DNA from: Nereocystis luetkeana
Lineage: Eukaryota; Sar; Phaeophyceae; Laminariales; Laminariaceae
Assembly: GCA_031213475.1 (NCBI GenBank)
Contig: JARUPZ010000014.1
Span: 6,235,674-6,299,673, forward strand
Length of the DNA stretch: 64,000 bases
Direction: 5' to 3'
Position 1 is the stretch's first letter; each line of letters starts with the position of its first letter. The notes under the pieces were generated by a model that had not been told where the DNA came from, searched no databases, and saw nothing but the letters and a program-made list of their open reading frames with translations. Shown in pieces: positions 35,580-44,948 of the stretch. The position numbers were made by a program, and so were the translations under genes.

Positions 35580-36983
35580 CTGTGTGCCAGCTAGACAAAG
35601 AACCATGACACACAAAGAAGCTACTGCTATGAATATTTTTACAATTTGGCTGATAGTATTGTACTCTGTAGAACCTGGATATACAGCAGTGCTTCTGTAC
35701 TCTATGGCAACATGCATTATACATGCATTATTATTGCGTCAGTGTCAAATTTGTTATTCTTATCGGAGAGCTTTATATCCATAATTTCGACATTTTTTTC
35801 GTGCAATTTTTCAATCTTCCATATTTTCCTGGTTATATTTTCCAAATATATATGTGAACTTTAACGAAGTCAATATTTTTTGCTTCAGATTCACGAATAG
35901 TGGCAGAACACTTGCTCGTAGAAAACAAACGACGCAATAAAACCAGGTACATGGTGCCTTCTATTCGCAATGCGATTTCGGAGCTTTCACTTCGAATATG
36001 GGCCGGTATGTACGAATTAATGTACAAACAAATACACATCTACCAGGTATATAGATACCTGGTATTAAAGTATGTACTGCTGTGCGTGACGTCAAATTTT
36101 ATTTAATGCCAACAAACAAGGAACTCCTACGTAGGAGTACCAGGTACCTGGTACGTAATAATACTGTTCGTCCATCAATATACATGATAATCGCACTTAT
36201 CAGGTACCGGTAGCTTGATGATATTTGGATTATTGCCGTATTTCCTGGCGCTCTACGTTGTTGTTGTGTGGTTGCTGTGCTGTATTATTGCTGTACCCGT
36301 GCCTCGTTGAAGTAGCTAACTCTTAGTTTTCGACATAATTCGTGCTTTAGTACTGCCAAGAGCTTAGACGTGCCTACATACGAACCTAAGACGTGCCAAG
36401 ACGAATGTAAGACGTGCCAAGACGTGTCTAAGGCGCGCTAAGACGAGTCTAAGACGCGCTAAGACGCGCTAAGAGGAGTCCAAGACGCGCTAAGACGCAA
36501 AATATGGATTAAGACGATTGAAATTCGCGCGACTTAGTATAAATTTTTTCGACCTGCGGCCGTCTTAATATCTCGCTACGCTCGATTTCCCAGTCCGACT
36601 TATGGCTAGCTTCGCTCGTCTTAGAAGATTAGGCCTACTCCGTACATTGATACATATCTCCAATTATTTCTAAACTATGAACAACGTGGAAAAAACTCTC
36701 TCCGATAAAGAAGAAACATTTTTTATTGTGCGCAACGAATGCCCCTTTTACGGATTGCAATTCGCTTGATAGACTGACACCATGTCTTCCAATCCTAAGC
36801 CCGAGGTACTGTGTAGTTCCTCAATGCCGACCCTGATCAACCTGGGGCACGTATCATACCCCTGCCGGATGCTGTACCAGGTAGCGGTCGTCGCCGAAAT
36901 ACAGGCCAGGGGTGCTGTCGTACCAATGATAGCATGTAAGAGACGTTATTTACAGCAGTAGTAGTGACACGAGCACGATTAAT
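35580..36983. mobile_element. Unit-B-specific ~1.4-kb insertion with inverted TTATCGGAGAG ends
   Basis: Absent from unit A, where GGTACTGCTACTC runs almost directly into GCTATTTGTA. Inside it, TTATCGGAGAG at 35760 and its inverse CTCTCCGATAA at 36698-36708 bracket about 949 bp and may be element ends. Related ends and interior occur at 62204-62323 (inverted) and 62855-63010. No open frame resembling a transposase was found. Several TACCWGGTA motifs lie here (36042, 36056, 36139). Confidence 0.5.
36363..36500. repeat. Minisatellite, ~10-bp unit like TAAGACGNGC
   Basis: About a dozen degenerate units of AAGACGTGCC or TAAGACGCGC in a row, inside the unit-B insertion. Not seen elsewhere in the window. 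Confidence 0.85.
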
Positions 36984-37040
36984 ATATAACCAATCCGAAG
37001 GCTATTTGTAGCCGTCCGAATGAGGACACCTATTCAAGAG

Positions 37041-37380
37041 TTTTTTTTTTTTTTTTTTCTCATCCCATTCGTTATCTTCGCACATCTTCTCCTCTCTCTC
37101 CTTCCAACTCGCAACTCAGATCCGGGGCCACATAGCAGGCTCTTCTCCCCCCTTCCCGCTACGGTACGTGCCTTGATTTTTATCGCGAGAAGATTTCAGC
37201 CTTTTCTTCCCTCGTCGACTCGCATCGAATTGTGCCTACCCACGCTGCAAGGTGCTCTCAACAATTGAATCCTTTTTTATTTTTGCAAAAAAAGTCCAAG
37301 TCCGACCCACCTGGGGCTCGAACCCAGGACTCAAACAAGTGGAATTCGAGGTTAACCACTTGCACAACCGGGGCGACCGG
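37041..37380 (-). mobile_element. tRNA-derived SINE
   Basis: On the minus strand it starts with a tRNA-like head (37380 to about 37297): a D-arm GGTT..AACC with A-box, and a T-arm CTGGGTTCGAGCCCCAG with a perfect B-box. The anticodon arm has an enlarged loop and the acceptor pairs poorly, so it is not a working tRNA. A ~240-bp body and an A18 tail (T run 37041-37058 on plus) follow. The flanks CTATTCAAGAG (37030-37040) and CTATTCAAAAG (37381-37391) form a target duplication. Unit A is empty at about 12711-12727. The family would be transcribed by RNA polymerase III and mobilised by a LINE. Confidence 0.88.
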
Positions 37381-38025
37381 CTATTCAAAAGTTGATACTC
37401 TTGAACACATGCCCAAGCTTGAAGCGATGATAAAGCTGGTTCGGGGTAGACCCTTTTTTTTGCTCCCCCATGTCACACTACTCTTTGTAAAAAATGTTTT
37501 TTTCCCTCAAGCGAATTGGGAAACTAAAATATATCAAGATGACCCACACTAAGTCTTCCACGGCCGGATTTTCATGTCGTGTGTCAATTTAACTCACAAC
37601 TCACGTTGCAACATCGCAGTAGGCCCCTCTTACCACCGGCGCTTGAGCGCGTTGACCAGACTTGGCCCCCGAGAGGGGCAGGTACGGTGGAAATAGCCAC
37701 CTGGGACAGTGATATATTCCGCGTAGTGTGGCACTCGCGCTACATATCTCTATAGGCTATGAGGCCTTCCCGCCGGACTTGGTCCAGTCTACCCTACCCG
37801 TTAGGCCGTCGGTCCTCACACATGATTTCCTGTTGAGGTTTTTTCGGATACTATAAACAATATACTTCGAGTATACCAGGTACATATATATATATATATA
37901 TACTTGAAGGTATACAAGTATCGGCATCTATTTGATCGATATATGTTTGTATCTTCCTAGTTGTGTTTCCGTAAATTGAAGCTCCCCGTCCATAGATCGA
38001 TGCACCTCAACCTGGGTACTGTACT
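37381..38025. other. Intergenic DNA, unit B
   Basis: Collinear with 12720-13365. A TA run at 37881-37903 is preceded by a TACCAGGTA (37875) that unit A lacks. No gene seen. Confidence 0.4.
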
Positions 38026-39309
38026 TCCATTCCCCTCGCTGCCTCGGCGAGGAATGCTGCGAGGCATGCCTATCAGGCTTTTAGCGAGTGGGGCAGGTCT
38101 TTCTGGCGGGTGCAAGGCCGGACTCACCCTCAAGGAGTGATACCTTCTTGCTGCTGCCTGTGGCCGCGAGGCTCAGGCGGCAGTAGAGTTGGGTCGTACG
38201 TGGTGCATCAGCCACGGAGACATACACGATTCGTGCGTCTTTGTTAGGCAGCTGCGGCAGAGCAGCAATGCTCAATCGGGGTGTCCGTGCGGGTAGGAAG
38301 GTGCCACCACAGGCCACACTACGGCACAGTCTATTGCGCCCGTAGGAGGCTGGATTCAACGACGAGGGAGGAGGGAAACTGAGCGTCGACGTTCCGGGAA
38401 GAAACGGATTGACCTCCTGCGCGAGATTTTTTTTTTATCAGATCAGAACCCCAAGTAAAGTGCGAGGAGCATTTAGCTATCTGGTTGGCGGAGAAAGGAA
38501 ATCGACTGGACGGGAGTGGCAACGAGAGCACGTGCAAAGGAGCGGGCGGATCGGGCCGAGGCGATGAGGCGGCCATGAAGAGCGGCAGGAAGACGGTGCC
38601 CGGAGACCCATAACCTGCGCGCACACTATCACAAGAGAAGCAGTCATAGTTTGTTTTTTCCTCGTCTTGTTGTTCACGAGGCAGAATAATAGTATCTACC
38701 TGGTACCTGGTACTTGTTATTAACGTCACTGGTCTTTGTAGTTTGACGAGTTGTATACCCTTCATGGGGAACAACCCACGCTAGAATCGGGGACGTGGCA
38801 TCATATTCAGTGTGCTGCACTTTTTTTGTGACAGACAGCCCAGGAAGAGATGACGATCGTTGATATTTGTGTGGTAGGAAGGTTCGATCGCTCCTTTTTT
38901 CACTGCATAATATCCGCAAGTAAGTCTCCACTCTGACAGCACACCAGATAGCAAGCAGGTTTGTTCCTCTTTCGTGTTCACGACTACCGTGCGTTTCGTA
39001 CGGTGCAGGCAGCACTCCACACAGCAGCCGCTGTCGTGAGCAGCCACAACTTGGTTAGTGGTGGGAACGGGGATACTCTGTTATGCTATTATTACAGTTG
39101 AGAGGATATACCCGCGGGCATGTTATTAATAGTTCAGTTTGCACATTGGTTTTACCTTGTGTGCGCTTTCTTCGTCTCGTGTATTATTGGGCAGACGAAT
39201 TCCAATTTTTTGTGGTTTTTCGGATCTTCCTAGCCAAGGGTCCAGCACCTTCGTGTGAGCACGGACTCCTTCGTCAGAGAGTTAATGTGAGAACAACAAC
39301 AACAACTGT
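38026..39309 (+). mobile_element. Non-autonomous retroelement with LINE-like 3' end, unit B only
   Basis: About 1.28 kb flanked by GTACTGTACT (38016-38025) and GTACTGCACT (39310-39319), while unit A has a single GTACTGCACT. Its last ~45 bp (ACGGACT, then GAGTTAATGTGAGAACAAC and AAC repeats) match the 3' end of the LINE at 60212-60268. No reverse transcriptase is encoded. A GC-rich 5' half holds minus-strand open frames, including 38081-38359 (92 residues), that I do not recognise and which may be captured host sequence. Confidence 0.65.
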
Positions 39310-39405
39310 GTACTGCACTGGGCGTCGAGTCTCGAGCGTTTCTCGGTTCAAGCTCCACACCAGGTATACGACAAGCGTAACATAGCCTAAGATCGATACG
39401 TATTA

Positions 39406-39510
39406 TTACGGGGGGGCATAGTTAACAGGACCAAATATTGTTAGTAAAAATGGTTAAACATATAGGTTTTTATGTTTGCCATAGGTCCTGTTAACTATGG
39501 TCCCCCGTAA
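39406..39510. mobile_element. 105-bp TA-flanked MITE (family I), copy c
   Basis: TTACGGGGGGG at the left and CCCCCGTAA at the right, long inverted ends with CATAGTTAACAGGACC, flanked by TA on both sides. Unit A is empty at about 13460. Confidence 0.92.
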
Positions 39511-39849
39511 TAGACAGTCTTTCCACAAACACCTGCTGATGTTGTCATACCCACCTCTGCTACTGCTATATACCTACTGCGGTAGAGTTTAACTGCCTTG
39601 TTAGGTTGTGTGTGTACTCTACTGCTTGGAGCTTGCTATTAATAAAGGTTCCACAAGTAGTGTGTGGTCTTCAACAAGCTCAGCTACATAAAGTCCGGAG
39701 GACCTACTACTGCAGTATCACTCACCTCAGAACAAGAGGGGCCTCGATAAGGGAGGAGCTCCCGGTAAAAAAAGGACCAGAAGCAAAGCCAAACGCCCAG
39801 CAGCAGGAATCGTTCGGTTTCGGCTTGGGTTATCCGACGCCACGAACTA

Positions 39850-39954
39850 TTACGGCGGACCATAGTTAATAGGACCTATGGTACAGATAAAAACCCATGT
39901 ATTTAACCATTGTTACTGACAATATTCGGTCCTATTAACTATGCCCCCCCGTAA
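39850..39954. mobile_element. 105-bp TA-flanked MITE (family I), copy d, inverted orientation
   Basis: Exactly 105 bp with TA on both sides (39848-39849 and 39955-39956). The interior is the reverse complement of copies a and c. Unit A has the uninterrupted GAACTTGTCCG at about 13765-13775. Confidence 0.92.
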
Positions 39955-40545
39955 TAGTCCGTAGCGTTGCATTGGGTATTCGCAATATTTCCAGACCGTG
40001 CGAGACTCGAACTGGGCGAGAGGCATGGCCACCAGCGGGAACGTCGGCGAACGAGCTGAACCCTTGTGAGAATGACAGCAAGCAGACGCAGACGTCAGTC
40101 CACAATCAACCTCGTTCGAGAAGTACGACTGGTAGATCGTTCCTGGAACGCGATGCTACGCTGTATTGGTCGACCGACAGACCTCACATCGGCATGCCGG
40201 GTTTTCTCGATTTTGCGTGCACGTACGTGTGTAGTGTAAAATTGTACTGCTGTGGTATTTATAGAATCGATTGATACGATACCCAGACAAACCCATAGCA
40301 TGAGAGAGCACACATATTACATCTGTGTTGTGAACTAACTGTCCAAACCTGCGGCACGGGCCGATAGTCGTTTCTGTTATTGTAGGAGTACTTCGCCAAC
40401 CATATCGTAGGACATGTATCGGCCATGCGTTTAGGGCATGCAGCAGTAAGTAGTACTAATAGAAATAAACTTGATTGTGCGCCCAGAACAACAAGTCGCC
40501 TGCGTACGGAAAAGTTGTTTGTGTGTAGTTTACTTATACTGGTTT
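39955..40545. other. Intergenic DNA, unit B
   Basis: Collinear with 13770-14319. No gene seen. Confidence 0.4.
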
Positions 40546-40652
40546 CTTACGCTTTGAGGACTCCAGTCTCGTTTTCAGTACAATTGGGGACCAATCACTT
40601 GGAGTTTATGTAGTGTGTCCACGAAACGGGACTGGAGTTTTCAAAGGCTTAA
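40546..40652. mobile_element. Hairpin element (family II), old copy in unit B
   Basis: TTACGCTTTGAGGACTCCAG and ACTGGAGTTTTCAAAGGC form worn inverted ends. Same insertion as 14320-14428 in unit A. Confidence 0.65.
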
Positions 40653-40764
40653 GATGAAGATCCAGAAGGTTTCACACTCTGGTTATTTTCTCCGTAAATT
40701 CAATATTTGGCCACAGGTATCATCTGTCATCGATACCCCCCACGCGAGAGGGTAGATGTTTGTT

Positions 40765-41420
40765 TGTCTGTCTGTTTGTCATTTTTTTTTCAGTATTTTT
40801 CCGTAATTTTGATATTTTCCCGAAATTATTTCGGGAAAGGCCGAAAAACTCCTACCCCGAAAAACTACGTCTTAAAGTTTTTAGGGTTCTTCAGGAAGTT
40901 TAGGTACAAGGCCGTAGACGATCCGACAGCTCCACCGCTCGAGCTGTGCCACCACTCGCGATCGCACAGGGCTGACAGGGGCCGTTCCTAAGGTCATTCG
41001 TAACTCATGGCTGATTGCTGGAGGCGCAAAAGCTTTCTGGGCTCTCGTGGCCGAGTTCACAAGGTGACCGCACCGAGGTGGCCGACCGACTGAGCTCGGT
41101 GACGGCAATAGCTAAGTCTTTGTCGCTTTGGGCAAGCCTTGGGCGTTGTTGAGTGACGAGTTGGTGAAGGATTTCACTCCCCGAGGCACCGACACCAGCC
41201 TACGAGTCATCACGCCGATGACCGCTGGGCCACCGAACGCATGGGTTCCGCGAGCGCAGCTGCTGTAGGGACGGTCTTGTGCCGGGTGGACGATTATTCC
41301 CCCATCCAACTGAGGCACTTACTCGATAAGATTCAACCCTCGTTAAATTTGGTGAAATGAATGCCGAAATTTCAGGAAAAAACGAAATACAATACGTGTC
41401 CTTAAGATCGACCCTTACCG
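40765..41420. other. Unit-B-specific ~655-bp insertion, unidentified
   Basis: Unit A runs from GGGTAGATGTTCG directly to GGTCTACTGAAG. The inserted DNA begins with TGTTTGTCTG repeats and a T-run, has an AT-rich first part and a GC-rich middle (40905-41330). It has no domain I can recognise and no convincing target duplication. Confidence 0.5.
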
Positions 41421-41757
41421 TCTACTGAAGAAAACTAATACCTGGTATGTGGTAAAATGTACCACTATTATTAATGCTACTGCTGTTGTATTCGTTTTGT
41501 ATATTTTGCTCAATACCATGCGGTGCATCTCGAATGAAGTGAGGACCAACGCTATTATTGTTAACACAAAGGGCTTCATGCAGGGGAAAGCCGACGACGT
41601 CTACTTTATCTACTGATGCATACCTGATACCCTGGTATGTAATACTATTTGATTTCTCGAGTGAAAAGTCAAATTTCCTCCAGTTGTTTGGGAGGGCCAA
41701 TATACTGCTCCTGTACCAGGTACCAGGTATTAATAGTACATTTGTTTCCGGAGATCC
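41421..41757. other. Intergenic DNA dense in TACCWGGTA motifs
   Basis: TACCTGGTA near 41434, a near match near 41630, and two motifs sharing a TA at 41714-41729. No gene. Confidence 0.5.
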
Positions 41758-41854
41758 TTAACCCCTTTAGACCCGCAGTCCCGTTTTGGGTACAAACCAG
41801 TCAAATTTCAAGTAGTTTGTCCCCAAAACGGGACTGCGGTGCTAAAGGGGTGAA
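41758..41854. mobile_element. Hairpin element (family II), young copy
   Basis: 97 bp. Left arm TTAACCCCTTTAG then CGCAGTCCCGTTTTGGG; right arm CCCAAAACGGGACTGCGG then GCTAAAGGGGTGAA. The arms are nearly perfect inverses with a short loop. Unit A has no element at the matching point (about 14963), so it arrived after the duplication. Nearly the same sequence occurs at 63668-63763. Confidence 0.88.
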
Positions 41855-44269
41855 TCCTTCTGAACCAGGGTATGCCCTGAAATATAGCATGTTGCCATGA
41901 AAGATGGCATTGGACAAATTTCGACCAGCCCGGCAGATGAAGCCACCAAGATTTTTATTGCTACTCAAGTGCGATGTACATGGGGTTAAAATTTACTTCG
42001 TTTTGCATCCCGGTCCGATTGGTACAACGGTTAGTCCTAAATAATGTACGGGGCATCAAGTACTTTGCCAACGTGTAGCCTTGTATTGGCGGAGGAGACC
42101 ATAGAGTACCAGGCATTTCATCCCCGTTTTTATGCTAAGCCGCAATAGATTGAACTCGGTTGACCCTTGAAACTATCCATAACCTCGTGAAGTTCTAGAA
42201 TTCCACTCCTAAAATCGTTTAACATTTTTCAACTAAATATACAACAAAAACAAGAATACCGAGTACCAGGTACTGTTAATACGTAAATATTTCGCCCTCA
42301 AATATTAAACCTCCAAAACGTCCTCAAAGGAGGGCGAGAGATTTCGTATATTCGTGTTCCATGTGAACGGCTATTAGTGTCTCGCCCCGAAGAAGTTTGA
42401 AGGGTGCTGACCATGGGGAAAACCAGAAGCCAGAATGCTTCAGGCTGACATCTTCGCCGAAATTTGTCGGTTTATCAAATACCACGGTACCAGGTATTAG
42501 AGTCGATTGACTTCGATCCGCCAGGGGCAGGCTGAACCCTTTGTGGTGTGTTGAATATGTTACATGGACGAGGAGCGGCAATGTTTTGTGGCCACCTATT
42601 TACCGTACATGTATCGAGTATTACATCATAGACCTGTTTCTGGTCGATCTGTAAATGTGAAGAAGTAGTCGCATGCCCGGTAGATTGAGCCTGAAGTGTA
42701 TACATACATACTCTGTAGAATTATCGTCGTGCAACTGGTAATTCCAGTCGAGGGCCAATTATCACTCTAATAATAGGGAACACTAAAAGGGTGAAAGATC
42801 TACAGCAGTAGTATAATTAATTAATTGGGTTTATACGTATACGGTTCATTTTGGGAAACATCCGAGATTTCGCCGTCGCCGTCAAAATTGTGGATTGGTG
42901 AATATTAATGCTGATAAAGCTTTTTTTGTAAATACCACACTAATACGGTATTATTAACAATGAACAAGAGCTTATTGTCTTGGCTTTATCCCGGCGTTCT
43001 CCCATCCAGAGCCAAGTTGGAGAACCCAGTGCAAAGTTCGAAATATTTTCTGAGGCGTCGGAGGACTCGCATCCTCCTGCGCTAATATACCGACACATAC
43101 ATGTGGGTGGGTAATTTTGACGGGGCGACTGGTCGGCCGGCCGGACGGCTGGCTTCGTTTCCATTGAACCGTCTCCCGCTCACGCCCCTCACTTCACACT
43201 TCCCCACCAAAGCCAACCTCCATCAGCCACTTCAGCTATTCGCTCCAAAGCTGCATCAGTTCCTGGTACTGCGAAATATTTGCCTCTGATCACGTCTTCG
43301 TGTCCACTGGTTCATCCTTTCGCCATCTTCGCCTTCTGATGTGAGTAATTGTACAACAGTACGATCGGTCGGAGAAGGAAAAACTGCTGAATTATTTAGG
43401 CACTCATGTCCTGGTTTTCGCAGCATGCTGAACAGCAGTACATACATGCCAGCGATTATTTAGAGAGCTCGGTATAGTTGAGAGCCCGATGGTATTCGTG
43501 CCGTGTACTTAGCATGCCGTACGATTTTACGAGCATCAACATTGGACTTCCAACATATTCCTATGTATCAGTGAGCGGTACCCATGAGTGTCACCTCTCT
43601 ACGCCGACTACACAGCAAACTAACGAGAAACGAAAACCGTGCATCGATCAACGACATAAACAACATATTAAATAGTATATCTATATTCCAGTAACAAACT
43701 TGTAATGTTTTAGTTCCGGCTGGTCCGGCTGGTATCACATGGGTAATTATGGGTGAGTTTATCACGAACTATGTTGTTGCACGCAGCTACCAACATCGCC
43801 CGAAATCACAACAGCGCCAATACCGATCAGGGTCGACGTTCGGATGTTCCACAGTGAGTTCGCGGAGCGTGTGTCGGCGGTGTTCAGTCTAGCGCTGAAT
43901 AGGTTTGTTTCAGGCGTCGAACATGTCAACGCGGTTCTGGGCCACTTCTCCCTCCTTCCGACTGAACGGTGACTTCTCATACGCCTCTGTCTGCGCTTTG
44001 AGCATATGTTCCAGTGTCTTGTTAAATCACTTTTGGGCGATATCTACAGCACTTTTAGGACCTACTCAAGAGTTAACACCGGCCGTACTGAAGGTTTGTC
44101 GGGCCGAGGACGTTTCTTGCTTTAATATACTGGCATGTACGATGTATACGTACGTTTTACTACGCAATGATTTTCCACCGCTGCTTATTGGCCAACTACG
44201 TATGCGGACCGTGTTTCGTTCTACACGATTTTCCGTCTTTCTTTACGACCTTGCCAGACTTTGATTCAT
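41855..44269. other. Intergenic DNA, unit B, with conserved block 43000-43289
   Basis: Collinear with 14965-17284. The block 43000-43289 matches 16021-16320 at about 88-90% by eye, better than its surroundings. A TACCAGGTA at 42487 lies in a short insertion absent from A. Confidence 0.4.
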
Positions 44270-44948
44270 GATTCCTGAAAACCGCAAATTGTACGTGGGC
44301 ATTCCTGATATTTGACCTTCCGCTTCAATTCCTTGTATATGAGTGATTCCATGTTTTCCCTCTTCCCTTTATGTTGCTTCAAACAGAAGGAGAAATTCAT
44401 GAAAAACGACGTTCGGTGATATTGACCCCAAACTCCCAATTCACCTTACAACGACAGCATTCACCCCAGAATCACAATGAAATGGCGACGTATGGTATTC
44501 ATTGATCGGTAATAGTGCAATGGAGTTCAATTGATTTCGGAATTGATTTGCTTTTAATTTTTGCACAATATTGCGCCCCTCGCACGTAGGTTTGAGATAT
44601 TCTGGGCACTATTCTAAAGCACCACGATAGGTTGTTAGACGAATTACCATACATACCAGCTTCACGTCGTGGCTTTCATGCCCAGCGCGCGCCCTCTATG
44701 TTCGTGCCCCATTATTGATTATGGAATGTATAGCGTCCGCCCAGCACGTCTAGGCTACAATAGATACGTACTCTGAGTGTCTAGAACGCGTACCATGACT
44801 GCCTCCCGCACTCAGCTACCATAATGTCGCATCACTCTGATTCCCAAGCTCACCCCCAACAACGTCATACTCTCGCAGATCTCATCGGGAAATCCTGCAG
44901 CGACGAGGCGAAACACACCTATATCCCTGACACATCAACCAAACGCCA
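44270..44948 (+). promoter_or_regulatory. Conserved 5' flank of epimerase B3
   Basis: Counterpart of 17285-18011, well conserved with it but without the (TA)n array. Likely promoter and 5' leader. An ATG at 44824 opens a 108-codon frame that overlaps the epimerase start in another frame, as in unit A. Confidence 0.4.

Noticed and set aside
37296..37380. A functional tRNA gene
   Set aside because: The acceptor stem pairs badly and the anticodon loop is too long. The 3' body, A-tail and target duplication identify it as a SINE head.
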